DNA of 64,000 nt from Paracoccaceae bacterium (GCA_020832445.1 JAFIEO010000032.1:124001-188000), one strand, 5' to 3'. Positions 9,090 to 20,020 are shown, counted from the stretch's first letter. The notes: generated from the letters alone by a model not told the origin. Numbers and translations are program-made.

Positions 9090-10136
9090 ATGACGGCAAC
9101 CAATACACCACTGGACAGGATTACGCTGGCGGGCGCTGACAGGCGCGTGACTATCACGCCCCCGGTGTTACTGGCCCCCTTGGCCGGAATCACCGATCTG
9201 CCGTTCCGTCGCGTTGTGGCGCGGTTTGGCGCGGGGTTGGTGGTGTCGGAAATGGTTGCAAGTCAGGAAATGGTGCAGGCCAAACCATCGATGCGCGCCC
9301 GCGCCCGCAGCGAATTGGGTCTGGGAGAGGCGCGCACTGCCGTGCAGATTGCAGGGCGCGACCCGCATTGGATGGCGCAGGCCGCCCGCATGGTCGAAGA
9401 TGGCGGGGCCGAGGTGATCGACATCAATATGGGCTGTCCCGCCAAGAAGGTTGTGGGCGGCATGTCAGGCTCGGCCCTGATGCGCGAACCTGATCACGCC
9501 TTGCGCCTGATCGATGCAGTGGTGGGCGCTGTTTCCATTCCGGTTACGCTGAAAACCCGTCTGGGCTGGGATGATGATTGCCTGAACGCCGCGGATCTGG
9601 TGCAGCGTGCGGCCGCCGCGGGTGTGCGGATGGTCACCATTCATGGCCGCACCCGCTGCCAGTTCTACAAGGGTCAGGCCAACTGGCGCGCGATTGGCGA
9701 TGTGGTGCGCGCCGCCGGTATTCCGGTTATCGCCAATGGCGATATTTTGGGCGCTGACACCGCGCGCGCGGCCCTGTCACAATCGGGCGCGGCGGGGGTG
9801 ATGGTCGGTCGGGGCGCGCAGGGGCGTCCATGGGTTCTGGCGCAGATTGCAGCAGATCTGTTCGGGCAACCGCACCCTGATGTGCCGGCAGGGTCTGCAT
9901 TGGTTGATATGGTCGCCGCGCATTATGAAGACATGATGTCGTTTTACGGCACAGCGCTGGGCATGAAGGTCGCGCGCAAACATCTGGGGTGGTATTCACA
10001 ACATGCGCAAGGGTGCGCGCAGCTGCGCCGGCACATGCAGACATCGCATGAACCCGCACAGGTTTTGCGGCTTTTGCCTGACGCGCTTTCTCCGGTGGCT
10101 GATATGGGTGTGTCGCATATGGGGCAGGCCGCATGA
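9090..10136 (+). CDS. dusB: tRNA-dihydrouridine synthase (NifR3/DusB family)
   Basis: An FMN enzyme that reduces uridine in tRNA. The N-terminal barrel begins [16 protein letters not shown]. The NMGCP motif places the conserved cysteine at residue 116. [13 protein letters not shown] and VIANGDI follow and contribute to FMN and tRNA binding. The C-terminal helical domain runs [12 protein letters not shown] to the end. Length (348) is normal. In Rhodobacter this gene (nifR3) leads the ntrBC operon; here its stop overlaps the ntrB start by four bases, consistent with coupled expression. Confidence 0.95.
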   Translation: MTATNTPLDRITLAGADRRVTITPPVLLAPLAGITDLPFRRVVARFGAGLVVSEMVASQEMVQAKPSMRARARSELGLGEARTAVQIAGRDPHWMAQAARMVEDGGAEVIDINMGCPAKKVVGGMSGSALMREPDHALRLIDAVVGAVSIPVTLKTRLGWDDDCLNAADLVQRAAAAGVRMVTIHGRTRCQFYKGQANWRAIGDVVRAAGIPVIANGDILGADTARAALSQSGAAGVMVGRGAQGRPWVLAQIAADLFGQPHPDVPAGSALVDMVAAHYEDMMSFYGTALGMKVARKHLGWYSQHAQGCAQLRRHMQTSHEPAQVLRLLPDALSPVADMGVSHMGQAA

Positions 10137-11236
10137 CACCACCGGTCACAGGGGCAATCTGGTCCGCGCTTCCCTTGCCTGCGTTGATGGTAGGGGTGGT
10201 GAAAGGCCAGGAAACAATTGTGGACTGCAACCCGTCGGCCGAGCAGTTTCTGGGCTTGTCGCGGCGGGGCGTGCTGGACCGCGCATTGGCGCAGCTTATG
10301 CAGATGGATGCGTCGCTGGATGTTGCGCTGGACCGGTGCCGGGCCAATCGCGCGCCGGTTTTCATCAATGATGTGTATCTGACCATCGGCACCCGCACGC
10401 CGGTTCAATGCTCGTTGCAACTGGCACTTATCGGGGACAGTCAGGATCTGGTGTTGTTGCTGATCAACCCGCGCGAAATCGCGGGCAAGCTGGGGCAGGC
10501 AGAAGGTATCCGCCAGTCCGCGCGATCGGTCATCGGCATGTCGCAGATGCTGGCGCATGAAATCAAGAACCCGCTGGCGGGGATTGCAGGGGCCGCACAG
10601 CTGTTGTCGATGAACCTGCGCGCCGAGGACCGTGAACTGACCGATCTGATTGTCGAGGAAACACAACGTATTGTGAAACTACTTAATCAGGTGGAACAGT
10701 TTGGAAACCAGCGACAACCAGATTGTGGACATGTCAATATTCACGATGTGCTGGAACGCGAGAGCAGGTCTGCTGCGGTGGGTTTTGCCGCGCACATGCG
10801 CATCACCGACAGCTACGACCCGTCATTGCCGCCTGTCTGGGCCGATCCTGACCAGTTGCTGCAAGTGTTTCTGAACCTGCTGAAAAACGCGGCCCAGGTC
10901 CAGCCCGCTGGCGGGCGGATTCGCATCAAGACCTATTTTGAGCAATCGCTTAGGGTGCGCGGTGGCCATGGCGAGGATGTGGCCTTGCCCATCCATATCG
11001 AAATCATTGATGACGGGCCGGGCCTGCCTGAAGATATTGCCGGTGACATTTTCGACCCCTTCGTGTCGGGGCGGGAAAATGGCACAGGTCTGGGGCTTGC
11101 CTTGGTGTCCAAGATCATTTCGGCGCATACCGGCTGGATCAGCGTAGACAGCAAACCCGGCCGGACCGTGTTCCGGATTTCACTACCGCGTGCGCCACAA
11201 GCGCCGCAACCGCCCAACCCAACGGAGTATGCCTGA
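10133..11236 (+). CDS. ntrB: Nitrogen regulation sensor histidine kinase NtrB
   Basis: A soluble kinase of 367 residues that sets the phosphorylation state of NtrC in response to PII signalling. An N-terminal PAS-like domain (about 10-110) is followed by the H-box [18 protein letters not shown] with H142. Then come an N-box (NLLKNAAQ), a G1 box ([12 protein letters not shown]) and a G2 box ([12 protein letters not shown]). There is no membrane segment, as expected for NtrB. The start ATG overlaps the dusB stop and the end is one base into the ntrC start. Confidence 0.95.
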   Translation: MTPPVTGAIWSALPLPALMVGVVKGQETIVDCNPSAEQFLGLSRRGVLDRALAQLMQMDASLDVALDRCRANRAPVFINDVYLTIGTRTPVQCSLQLALIGDSQDLVLLLINPREIAGKLGQAEGIRQSARSVIGMSQMLAHEIKNPLAGIAGAAQLLSMNLRAEDRELTDLIVEETQRIVKLLNQVEQFGNQRQPDCGHVNIHDVLERESRSAAVGFAAHMRITDSYDPSLPPVWADPDQLLQVFLNLLKNAAQVQPAGGRIRIKTYFEQSLRVRGGHGEDVALPIHIEIIDDGPGLPEDIAGDIFDPFVSGRENGTGLGLALVSKIISAHTGWISVDSKPGRTVFRISLPRAPQAPQPPNPTEYA

Positions 11237-12630
11237 TGGACGGAACAGTCCTTGTCGCTGATGACGACCGAACAATCCGAACCGTATTGACGCAGGCGCT
11301 GACGCGCGCGGGCTGCAAGGTCCATGCGACGTCCAGCCTGACAACGCTGTTGCGCTGGGTCGAGGAAGGGCGCGGCGATCTGGTGATTACAGATGTCATG
11401 ATGCCCGATGGCAACGGGATCGAAATGATCCCGAAAATCAGTCAGGAACGCCCTGACCTGCCGGTTATCGTGATTTCAGCGCAAAACACCATCATGACTG
11501 CCATTCAGGCCAACGAGGTGGATGCGCATGATTACCTGCCCAAACCCTTTGACCTGCCGGAATTGCTGAAACGGGCAGGTGCTGCGATGAAAAACCGCAG
11601 GCTGATGTCTTCTACCGAAGTTGTCAACCGCCCCGCATCGGCGCCACCGCGTGGCGATGTTCTAAGTATGGACGGGCTGCCCCTTGTCGGGCGCACACCT
11701 GTGATGCAGGAACTGTACCGGCTGATTGCGCGGGTCATCAATTCGGCCATGCCGGTGTTGATCACGGGGGAATCCGGCACTGGAAAATCGCTGATCGCGC
11801 GCACCCTGCATGATTTGTCCGACCGGCGCGGCCAGCCCTTCATCAGCGCCACATCCGAGGATTTCCGGTCCCCTGACGGGGCGCAAACACTGTTGTCGCG
11901 GGTACGCGGGGGCACATTGTTATTCGATGAACTGGGCAGCTATGACGACGAGGCGCAGTTGCGCGCCGCGCGGGTGCTGGACATGGTGCAGGATGACGGC
12001 CCGCGCATCATGGCAACTGCGCAGTCAAACCTTGCCAAGGCACTGGCCGAAGGAAAACTGCGCGAAGATCTGTATTACCGCCTTGGCGGGGTCACGCTGA
12101 ATGTGCCTGCCTTGCGCGAACGCATTGATGATTTGGAACCGCTTGCGCAGCATTTTCTGGGGCAGGCCGCCGAAGACGGGGCCATCCAGCGTAAACTGTC
12201 GCCTGATGCACTGGAACTTGTGCGGGCCTATTCCTGGCCCGGCAATGTGCGCCAGTTGCAAAACACCTTGCGTCGCCTGACGCTTACAGGTGTAGAGGCA
12301 GTGATTTCGCGCACTGAAATGGAAACTGCGCTGAAAAGCCAGCCAAGCGCCGCTGCAATCGGGGCTAATTTCAGCGGGGAAACCCTGTCCGAGGCGGTGG
12401 CGCGCCATCTACGACGGTATTTTGACCTGCATGGTCAGGATTTGCCGCCGCCGGGACTGCATGCGCGTATTTTGCGTGAAATCGAAACACCGCTGATCGA
12501 AATTGCATTGGATGCAACAGGGGGCAATCAGGCGCGCTGTGCCGATCTGTTGGGAATTAACCGCAACACATTGCGCAAGAAGATCACCGAACTGGAAATT
12601 GAAGTGTCGCGCCGGCGCAAACTGACGTGA
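11236..12630 (+). CDS. ntrC: Nitrogen regulator NtrC, lacking the sigma-54 GAFTGA loop
   Basis: A response regulator of 464 residues. The receiver domain has the phosphorylation site D53. The AAA+ domain has a Walker A GESGTGKS (178-185) and Walker B LLFDELG (D231), and a Fis-type helix-turn-helix lies at about 425-455. The segment that normally carries ELFGHEKGAFTGA is replaced by [20 protein letters not shown] and is shorter. The same loss is known in Rhodobacter capsulatus NtrC, which activates sigma-70 rather than sigma-54 promoters; the same mode is inferred here. It follows ntrB with a one-base overlap. Confidence 0.95.
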   Translation: MDGTVLVADDDRTIRTVLTQALTRAGCKVHATSSLTTLLRWVEEGRGDLVITDVMMPDGNGIEMIPKISQERPDLPVIVISAQNTIMTAIQANEVDAHDYLPKPFDLPELLKRAGAAMKNRRLMSSTEVVNRPASAPPRGDVLSMDGLPLVGRTPVMQELYRLIARVINSAMPVLITGESGTGKSLIARTLHDLSDRRGQPFISATSEDFRSPDGAQTLLSRVRGGTLLFDELGSYDDEAQLRAARVLDMVQDDGPRIMATAQSNLAKALAEGKLREDLYYRLGGVTLNVPALRERIDDLEPLAQHFLGQAAEDGAIQRKLSPDALELVRAYSWPGNVRQLQNTLRRLTLTGVEAVISRTEMETALKSQPSAAAIGANFSGETLSEAVARHLRRYFDLHGQDLPPPGLHARILREIETPLIEIALDATGGNQARCADLLGINRNTLRKKITELEIEVSRRRKLT

Positions 12631-12779
12631 TGCGGGCGGCATCAGGGTGCGTCGCGACATTCTGTGCCCCGCCGTTGTTTGATGTAGAATTACCACAGTT
12701 GATGTGTCATTCTGGCCGCAACAGCGTTAAGCTGAATGACAGGTCGTTGTAATTTCGACCGAAGCAGTGGTGGTGTGTT

Positions 12780-15068
12780 TTGTCAGAACTGGGTTTGACG
12801 CAGAATATTGGGGCTGCGGGGCGGCTTTCGCGCCTGTGGACCCCGCGTTTTTCCGCAGTTGCGACTGTGTTGCTTATTTTGCTTGGGCCTGCACTGGTGT
12901 TGTTGACGCTGCTTGCGCTTGGCCCGCTTAGCGAAACGGTTGAATCCAGCGGTCTGTTCCTTATTCTTCTGGCCGATCTTGTCTATATCCTGATTGCTGC
13001 GGGCCTTGTCGCTGTGCGGGTGGCGCGGTTGGTCGCGGCGCGGCGGTCTGATTCTGCGGGGTCGAAGTTGCATTTGCGGCTGTCGACATTGTTCGCGGCA
13101 ATCGCGCTGGTGCCCACAATCACAGTTGCGGTGTTCGCCGCGTTAACAGTGAATGTCGGTCTGGAAGGGTGGTTTTCGGACCGTGTGCAGCGCGTCGTCG
13201 GCGCATCCCTTGCCGCAGCAGAGGCGTATCAGTTTGAACAGGAACGCGATCTGCGCGTCGATACCCGCGAGTTGGCAGAGTATCTGGACACAGCGCGGCG
13301 CGTCTTTCCGTTCATGGATGAAGGGGATTTGCGCAACCTGTTGTCCGAAGGGCAGGCCGGTATCCAGCGCGGGTTGCGCGTGGCATTCGTGGTGGATGGC
13401 ACGGGCGAGTTGCGCTCGCGCGGGGAGCGGTCCTACAGGTTTAATTTCACGCCACCGCAACCGGATGCGATTGCCGCATCACGCGATGATATCGTTGTCA
13501 TAAAAGATTGGCAAAACAATGAGTTCCGCGCCATTGTTGCGTTAAATAATTTTGTGGACCGCTATCTTTACGTCGCCCGTGAAGTGGATGGCGAAATTCT
13601 GTCGCTGCTGGATGAAACGCGCGAAACGGTGGCGCTGTATCAGCAACTTGAACAGGAACGCGGGCAGTTGCTGTTTCAGTTTGCAGCGCTGTATCTGGGC
13701 TTTGCATTGATCCTTATTCTGGGTGCTGTATGGCTGGGCTTGTCCTTTGCCGAACGCCTTGCGCGTCCGGTGGGGCGTCTGGCCGAAGCGGCGCAGCGTG
13801 TGGGCGCGGGTGATTTCGATGTGCAGGTCGAACTGGCGCGCAGCGATGACGAGATTACGCTTCTGGGGCGGGTGTTTAACCAGATGACCACGCAGTTGAA
13901 GGGCCAGCACGAGACGCTGGTTGAAAACAACCGCCAGATCGAAGCGCGCCGGCGGTTGTTTGACTCCGTACTCGGGTCGGTCACTGCGGGCGTGATCGGG
14001 CTGGATGCGCAGGGGCGTCTGGATTTCATCAACAAGGCAGGCGAGGCGCTGATCGAAGCAGATGCAGATATGGCGCATGATTGCGCGCTGGCAGATGTCG
14101 TGCCGGAATTCGCTCCCCTTTTGGGGCGTTTGCAGGGCAGTCAGGTTGCCCTTGGGCGGGTGCAGGAAGAAGTGCGGCTGTCGCGGTCCGGGCGGTTGGA
14201 AACCTTGTTGGTGCGCGTGGCCGAACGGCGGCGCAGCGACGGGCGGCTTGAAGGGTATGTCGTGGCCTTCGATGATGTCAGCGATCTGGTCAGTGCGCAG
14301 CGCATGGCCGCATGGGGCGATGTGGCGCGCCGCATCGCCCATGAAATCAAGAACCCGCTGACCCCCATCCAGTTGTCAGCCGAACGGATCGACCGGAAGT
14401 TTTCGCGCAAGCTGGACATGGAAGATGCCGAAAGCCTGACACAGCTGACATCGGTAATTGTACGCCAAACCAATGATTTGCGCCGCATTGTTGATGAGTT
14501 TTCGCGCTTTGCGCGCATGCCGGAACCTGACCGCCGCGCACATGATCTTGTGGCGATATTGCGCGACTGCATTGTTTTGCAAGAAAGCGGCCAGCCCGAT
14601 GTGCGATTCATCGCTGACCTGCCAGACACACCTTTGGTGCTGGATGTGGATGACACAATGATGGCGCAGGCGCTGACAAATCTGATAAAGAACGCAGGCG
14701 AGGCGACAGAGGCCAGACGCGACGCCGAAGGTGCAGCCGCCTATGTGCCCGAAATCCGCATTTCGCTTGCCGTTCACGATGCCGGTTTGAAAATCACGAT
14801 TTGCGACAACGGGATCGGCTTGCCGGAAGATCGCGCGCGGCTGTTCGAACCCTATGTGACGACACGCACCGAAGGGACCGGCCTTGGTCTGTCCATCGTG
14901 CGCAAGATCATCGAAGAACATGGCGGCACATTGCGGCTGGAGGATGCACCCGTCTTTGATGGATGCGACCATCGCGGGGCAATGGCTGTTATAAACCTGC
15001 CGCTTTTAACTGCGGCAGAACAAAACCTTACCAGTAATGAAACAAATAACGGGGAAGTTGGGGCATGA
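12780..15068 (+). CDS. ntrY: Transmembrane sensor histidine kinase NtrY
   Basis: A 762-residue sensor. It has four N-terminal membrane-segment candidates (within residues 25-125 and about 298-322), a periplasmic or extracytoplasmic loop and a HAMP region after the last helix (RLARPVGRLAEAAQRVGAGDF). A PAS domain and kinase core follow, with [18 protein letters not shown] carrying H521. The N and G boxes are NLIKNAGEAT, CDNGIGLPEDRA and GTGLGLSIVRKI. The start appears to be TTG at 12780: the next in-frame methionine lies deep in the protein and upstream codons offer no ATG or GTG. It overlaps ntrX by four bases. Confidence 0.94.
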   Translation: MSELGLTQNIGAAGRLSRLWTPRFSAVATVLLILLGPALVLLTLLALGPLSETVESSGLFLILLADLVYILIAAGLVAVRVARLVAARRSDSAGSKLHLRLSTLFAAIALVPTITVAVFAALTVNVGLEGWFSDRVQRVVGASLAAAEAYQFEQERDLRVDTRELAEYLDTARRVFPFMDEGDLRNLLSEGQAGIQRGLRVAFVVDGTGELRSRGERSYRFNFTPPQPDAIAASRDDIVVIKDWQNNEFRAIVALNNFVDRYLYVAREVDGEILSLLDETRETVALYQQLEQERGQLLFQFAALYLGFALILILGAVWLGLSFAERLARPVGRLAEAAQRVGAGDFDVQVELARSDDEITLLGRVFNQMTTQLKGQHETLVENNRQIEARRRLFDSVLGSVTAGVIGLDAQGRLDFINKAGEALIEADADMAHDCALADVVPEFAPLLGRLQGSQVALGRVQEEVRLSRSGRLETLLVRVAERRRSDGRLEGYVVAFDDVSDLVSAQRMAAWGDVARRIAHEIKNPLTPIQLSAERIDRKFSRKLDMEDAESLTQLTSVIVRQTNDLRRIVDEFSRFARMPEPDRRAHDLVAILRDCIVLQESGQPDVRFIADLPDTPLVLDVDDTMMAQALTNLIKNAGEATEARRDAEGAAAYVPEIRISLAVHDAGLKITICDNGIGLPEDRARLFEPYVTTRTEGTGLGLSIVRKIIEEHGGTLRLEDAPVFDGCDHRGAMAVINLPLLTAAEQNLTSNETNNGEVGA

Positions 15069-16447
15069 GTGACATCCTGATTGTCGATGACGAACGCGAC
15101 ATCCGCGAATTGATATCGGACATTCTGAAGGATGAAGGATATTCAACGCGACTTGCTGCGAATTCCGATCAGGCCATGGCCGAGGTGAACGCAAACGCGC
15201 CCGCACTGATGATTCTGGATATCTGGCTGAAGGACAGCAAGATGGACGGCATCGACATTCTGATGAAGGTCAAGCGGTCCAACCCCGATATTCCCATCGT
15301 CATCATTTCCGGCCATGGCAATGTCGAAATTGCAGTCGCGGCCATCAAGCAGGGCGCCTATGATTTTATTGAAAAGCCCTTCAATATCGACAAGCTGATG
15401 GTGGTGATAAACCGTGCTATGGAAGCGTCGCGCCTGCGGCGGGAAAATCAGGACCTGCGCCGCCGCGATACCCATTCGTCCGAACTGATTGGCGAAAGCC
15501 ACGCGTTTCGCAACCTGTGTGCGCAGCTGGAAAAGGTGACATTTTCCAACGCGCGCATCATGTTCACCGGGCCTGCGGGCAGTGGCAAGGAAGCGGCGGC
15601 ACGGTTTGTGCATGAAAATTCGGACCGCGCGTCTGGCCCGTTTGTGTGCGTGTCATCTGCTGCGGTGGAACCCGAACGCATGGAAGAAGTGCTGTTCGGG
15701 CGCGAAAGCGGTGATCGTGGCGTGGAACCCGGGCTGCTGGAACAGGCGCATGGGGGCGTCGTGTTCTTTGACGAAGTGGCCGATATGCCGGTTGGCACGC
15801 AATCCAAGATTCTGCGCGTTCTGGTCGATCAGCAGTTCACCCGTGTGGGCGGCGCGGACAAGGTGCGCGTGGACATGCGCGTGATGAGTGCGACAACCCA
15901 TGACCTGCCCGCGCTGATCCGCGAAGGGCAGTTCCGGCAGGAACTTCTGGACCGGCTAAGCGTGGTGCCCGTTCGCGTTCCCGGACTTGAAGAACGCCGA
16001 GAGGATATTCCCCTTCTGGCTACATATTTCATTGATTTGTTGCATAAATCCCAAGGGTTGCCACGGCGCAGTCTTGAAGATGCGGCGCAGGCGCATTTGC
16101 AGACCATGCGCTGGCCCGGCAATATCCGGCAGTTGCGCAATGTGATTGAACGCGCGCTGATCCTTGGGGATGCATCCGCGCCAATCGGCCTTGGTGATCT
16201 GCAAAATGACAGCCGCGCGCCCTCGACCGGTATTGACGATACGGCAAAGGTCATCTTGTCAGGTGCATTGACGGCCCTGCCATTGCGCGATGCGCGTGAA
16301 CTCTTTGAACGCGAATACCTGCTGTCGCAGATACACCGCTTTGGTGGAAATATCAGCAGGACCGCGAATTTTGTCGGCATGGAGCGGTCGGCGCTGCACC
16401 GCAAGCTGAAATCACTGGGCGTCAGCACAGCTAAGACCCCCGGCTAG
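15065..16447 (+). CDS. ntrX: Response regulator NtrX
   Basis: Partner of NtrY, linked in alphaproteobacteria to nitrogen metabolism, redox control and envelope functions. The receiver domain has D52 in MILDIWL and a conserved KPF near residue 105. The AAA+ domain has Walker A GPAGSGKE and Walker B VVFFDEVADMP. A C-terminal Fis-type HTH ends NISRTANFVGMERSALHRKLKSLG. The GAFTGA stretch is missing (the sequence runs LFGRESGDRGVEPGLLEQAHGG), as reported for other NtrX proteins. The ATG overlaps the ntrY stop. Confidence 0.95.
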   Translation: MSDILIVDDERDIRELISDILKDEGYSTRLAANSDQAMAEVNANAPALMILDIWLKDSKMDGIDILMKVKRSNPDIPIVIISGHGNVEIAVAAIKQGAYDFIEKPFNIDKLMVVINRAMEASRLRRENQDLRRRDTHSSELIGESHAFRNLCAQLEKVTFSNARIMFTGPAGSGKEAAARFVHENSDRASGPFVCVSSAAVEPERMEEVLFGRESGDRGVEPGLLEQAHGGVVFFDEVADMPVGTQSKILRVLVDQQFTRVGGADKVRVDMRVMSATTHDLPALIREGQFRQELLDRLSVVPVRVPGLEERREDIPLLATYFIDLLHKSQGLPRRSLEDAAQAHLQTMRWPGNIRQLRNVIERALILGDASAPIGLGDLQNDSRAPSTGIDDTAKVILSGALTALPLRDARELFEREYLLSQIHRFGGNISRTANFVGMERSALHRKLKSLGVSTAKTPG

Positions 16448-16553
16448 GCGCGTATGTGCGCAATGACATCGCTTGCATGCACGCAGCAAGGCTGACAGAA
16501 GATAGCGCAAGCGGTCATATTGTCTGGCCAACCGGTAAAGGAGCGCGCGCGCC

Positions 16554-17930
16554 ATGAAAGTGATTGTCTGTGGGGCCGGACAGGTCGGCTGGCAGATTGC
16601 CCGCCACCTGTCGCGTGAAAACAACGATGTGACGATCGTGGACAACAACCCCACACTTGTCCAGCGCGCGACCGACACGCTGGATGTGCAAGGGGTGCTT
16701 GGCTTTGCCAGCCATCCGGAAGTTCTGGATAAGGCAGGCGCCGCAGATGCTGATATGGTCATCGCTGCGACCTATTCAGACGAGGTCAACATGGTCACCT
16801 GTCAGGTGGCCCATTCGGTGTTCGGTGTCACCCGCAAGATTGCGCGCCTGCGCCAGCAAACCTATCTTGAACGCCAGTATGCAGGGCTGTTCCGGCGCGA
16901 GCATATGCCCATTGATGTCATCATCAGCCCTGAGCGAGAGGTGTCGCTGGCCGCGCTGAAGCGGGTGGCCTATCCGGGTGCGTTTGATGTGCATGAATAT
17001 TTTGACGGCAAGGCATTGTTGATGGGTATGACGCTGCATGTGGAATGTTCTGTGCTGAACACACCCTTGCGCCAGTTGTCCGACCTGTTTCCGACATTGC
17101 GGGTCATGGTTGCCGGTGTCCGGCGCGGCAAGCGCCTGTTTGCCCCCGAACCCGAAGACCAGTTGTTCGAAGGCGACCAGATCTATGTGCTGACCGATGC
17201 GCGCGATGTCAGCCGCTGTTTCGAGGTGTTTGGCAAGACCCAGACGCGGCAGGAACGGGTTCTGGTGATCGGTGGCGGCAATGTGGGCCTGAGCGTTGCC
17301 AGCATGCTGGAATCGCAGCCGGAACGCGTGCGCGTCAAGGTGATAGAGCGTGACAGGGCGCGCGCCGAAAAGGCGGCGGATATGCTGGTGCGGTCTATCG
17401 TGCTGCATGGCGACGGGCTTGATGCCGAATTGCTGAACGAGGCCGGTATCTCCAAGACCGACGCGGTTCTGGTGCTGACGGATGATGACAAGACAAACCT
17501 GCTGGCGGCGGTGCGCGCGCAATCGCTGGGGGGCAAGATGTCCATCTCTTTGATCAATGATCCCAGTCTGGTGCCGCTGGCCGATGCCTTGGGGGTTGAT
17601 GCCTATATCAACCCGCGCGCGCTTACGGTCAGTTCCATCCTGCGCCATGTCCGGCATGGGCGTGTGCGGTCAATCTATATGGTCGGCGACAGAGAGGCAG
17701 AGGTGATCGAGGCGCAGGTTCTGGGCACATCGCAGCTTGCCGACCGCGCGGTGCGCGATATTCCCTTTCCTGAAGGGGCGCTGCTGATCGGGGTGCTGCG
17801 CAAGGGCGAATTCATGAAACCCACGGGCAGCATGATCCTGCGTGAAGCCGATCTTGTTGTCATCTTTGCATTGTCGGAAGATGTGCCCAAAGTGGACGAA
17901 TTGTTGCAAGTCGCGGTCGAATTTTTCTGA
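16554..17930 (+). CDS. trkA: Trk K+ uptake system regulatory subunit TrkA
   Basis: A peripheral subunit that binds NAD(H) and gates the TrkH channel. The 458 residues form two repeats, each with a Rossmann nucleotide site (GAGQVGWQIA at residues 6-15, and GGGNVGLSVA near 240) and a following TrkA-C domain. An RBS-like AAAGGAG lies ten bases upstream of the ATG. It is separated from ntrX by 107 bases and precedes trkH by 77 bases. The ntrYX-trkA order is conserved in many alphaproteobacteria. Confidence 0.96.
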   Translation: MKVIVCGAGQVGWQIARHLSRENNDVTIVDNNPTLVQRATDTLDVQGVLGFASHPEVLDKAGAADADMVIAATYSDEVNMVTCQVAHSVFGVTRKIARLRQQTYLERQYAGLFRREHMPIDVIISPEREVSLAALKRVAYPGAFDVHEYFDGKALLMGMTLHVECSVLNTPLRQLSDLFPTLRVMVAGVRRGKRLFAPEPEDQLFEGDQIYVLTDARDVSRCFEVFGKTQTRQERVLVIGGGNVGLSVASMLESQPERVRVKVIERDRARAEKAADMLVRSIVLHGDGLDAELLNEAGISKTDAVLVLTDDDKTNLLAAVRAQSLGGKMSISLINDPSLVPLADALGVDAYINPRALTVSSILRHVRHGRVRSIYMVGDREAEVIEAQVLGTSQLADRAVRDIPFPEGALLIGVLRKGEFMKPTGSMILREADLVVIFALSEDVPKVDELLQVAVEFF

Positions 17931-18007
17931 TGTGATGAATAATACATCAATATCAATTAGTTGGTATTGATTGTTAAAGTGAATTTCACATCTGCAAGGG
18001 GGCGCAT

Positions 18008-19540
18008 ATGGCGCATGGTTCGCGTGGAACCGTGATTTTGTTGGTCTTGGTGGCCGTGACTGCCGTGGCAATGATCATTCCCGCGGCAGTCGGCTTTACC
18101 TTGCGCGAACATGAAAGTGCGCGTGCCTTCTTGTATTCGGCCGCTCTGCTGGGCAGCTTCACGGCGCTGATTTATCTGGCGAACAAATCGCGCAGGCCCA
18201 AAGACAGGCTGATTTCGCACCCGTTTTTCGTGTTGTCGGCGGCCTATGTCATTTTGCCGCTTCTTATGGCCATTCCCCTGACTGAGGCGGTCCCGGGACT
18301 GCGCTTTGCGGATGCGTGGTTTGAAATGCTGTCGGGCTTTACCACCACGGGGGCCACGGTGCTGGATGGTGTGCTGGACGGCGCCGTGCCGCGCAGCGTG
18401 CACCTGTGGCGCGGCATCACCGGCTGGCTGGGGGGGCTGTTCGTTCTGGTGTATGTGATTGCCATTCTGGCACCAATGAACATGGGCGGGTTCGAGGTGT
18501 TGGCCGTGCGCAATGAACGGCGCATGGCCGGACCCGCATTAAGCAAGCAGCTTATGATCGACTACAGCACCGGCGCGACCCCTGACGACACGCTTCAGCG
18601 TTTGCGCTTGCAGATCGGGCTGATTGCGCCGCTTTATGCCGGATTTACGCTTTTGCTGTGGGTCGCGCTGTCCATGGCCGGCAACCCGCCGCTTGTGGCG
18701 CTTATTCTTGCCATGTCGGCGTTGTCCACATCCGGTATTGTGCCGGGTGCGGGATGGGAGGTTGCGCCGCTGACCGGGGTGACCGAGGCGCTGCTGGCCG
18801 GGTTCTTGTTGCTGGGCCTAAGCCGGACATTCTGGCTGGCTGGCGCGAGAGAGCATGGCGCGCGGTTGAACCTGCGGCAGATCGAAATTGCCTTTGCGGC
18901 GGTGTTGCTGGTGGGCTTATGTGCACTGTTCGTCCTGACATACGCGTTTCACGGCGAGGGGGGGGGCATGTCCACCTTCGCGCGCGAATTATGGAGTGTT
19001 GTCTTCAACGGGCTGTCATTCCTGACGACCACAGGGTTTATCAGCAGCGGCACAGATTTGCAGGACGGCTTCTTTGCGGGGCCTGCGGGCATTGTCCTTT
19101 TGGGGCTGGCCCTGATCGGGGGGGGCGTGGCGACAACCGCAGGCGGGCTTAAACTGATGCGGGTTTTCGCGTTGATGTGGCAGGCAAGGTATGAGTTGGA
19201 GCATCTGGTTCACCCCGCCGGTGTGGGGGGGGACGGGGCGCATATGCGCGGGTTGCGCACCGAAGGGGCGTTTTCGGCGTGGCTGTTCTTGCTGATCTTC
19301 ATATTGGGGCTGGGTGTTGTCATGGCGGCCCTGACGGTTTTGGGCACAACAATGGAAGATGCGCTGACCTATGCGGTGGCGGCCCTTACAACGACAGGCC
19401 CGCTTGTGCATATTGCAGGGTCGGTTTCGCTGACATGGTCCGAACTTGGGGATGCGCAAAGGGCGGTTCTGGGGGCGGGGATGGTGCTTGGCAGGTTGGA
19501 ATTTCTGTTGCTGTTATCCGTGCTTTGGCCCAGATCGTAG
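18008..19540 (+). CDS. trkH: Trk K+ uptake channel subunit TrkH
   Basis: A polytopic membrane protein of 510 residues with the repeated pore-loop pattern of the TrkH/KtrB family. Selectivity-filter-like segments are EMLSGFTTTGATVLD (first), then SALSTSGIVPG, then SFLTTTGFISSG, and ALTTTGPLVHIAG near the C-terminus. Each pore loop carries the central glycine that coordinates K+. It works with TrkA, encoded just upstream. The 77-base intergenic region is AT-rich and contains an ATCAAT / ATTGAT inverted repeat at 17949-17968, possibly part of a promoter. Confidence 0.94.
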   Translation: MAHGSRGTVILLVLVAVTAVAMIIPAAVGFTLREHESARAFLYSAALLGSFTALIYLANKSRRPKDRLISHPFFVLSAAYVILPLLMAIPLTEAVPGLRFADAWFEMLSGFTTTGATVLDGVLDGAVPRSVHLWRGITGWLGGLFVLVYVIAILAPMNMGGFEVLAVRNERRMAGPALSKQLMIDYSTGATPDDTLQRLRLQIGLIAPLYAGFTLLLWVALSMAGNPPLVALILAMSALSTSGIVPGAGWEVAPLTGVTEALLAGFLLLGLSRTFWLAGAREHGARLNLRQIEIAFAAVLLVGLCALFVLTYAFHGEGGGMSTFARELWSVVFNGLSFLTTTGFISSGTDLQDGFFAGPAGIVLLGLALIGGGVATTAGGLKLMRVFALMWQARYELEHLVHPAGVGGDGAHMRGLRTEGAFSAWLFLLIFILGLGVVMAALTVLGTTMEDALTYAVAALTTTGPLVHIAGSVSLTWSELGDAQRAVLGAGMVLGRLEFLLLLSVLWPRS

Positions 19541-19715
19541 CCTCTGCCTGTGTCTGCAAGCGCTGTAAAGCTGATGAAGTGAAAGAAAATTGCCTTAAAT
19601 CCTGATTTGTCGCCCAACGGGTCTGGAAGTTTTCCATCTGGCGTTTCATACTGATGATATAGGGAGACGCGGCTCTCTGCGTAAAGCAACAAGCCCAAGA
19701 CAAAAAGGCAGACGC

Positions 19716-19949
19716 ATGGCCAATGATAAACAGAACTTGCAGGACGCATTTCTGAACCATGTTCGCAAGAACAAGGTTCCGGTGACGGTATTTCTGATTA
19801 ACGGTGTCAAACTTCAGGGCGTTATTACCTGGTTTGATAATTTTTGTGTGCTTTTGCGCCGTGATGGCCAAAGCCAGCTTGTGTATAAGCACGCGATTTC
19901 AACGATCATGCCGGGCCAGCCCATTTCCCTATATGAAGGTGAAAGCTGA
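19716..19949 (+). CDS. hfq: RNA chaperone Hfq
   Basis: A 77-residue Sm-like protein that forms hexameric rings and pairs small RNAs with mRNAs. The Sm1 motif ([22 protein letters not shown]) and the Sm2 signature YKHAISTI are both present. Length is typical of alphaproteobacterial Hfq, which has a short C-terminus. AGACAAAAAGGCAGACGC precedes the ATG. It is followed by hflX, the usual neighbour. Its presence makes Hfq-dependent action of small RNAs such as the 34.5 kb candidate plausible. Confidence 0.97.
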   Translation: MANDKQNLQDAFLNHVRKNKVPVTVFLINGVKLQGVITWFDNFCVLLRRDGQSQLVYKHAISTIMPGQPISLYEGES

Positions 19950-20020
19950 TCGCACGCACGCCGGTCGATGTTTCTGAACTTGGTGGCGAGGGGGGCACAC
20001 GCCCGACCCGCGCTTATGTT

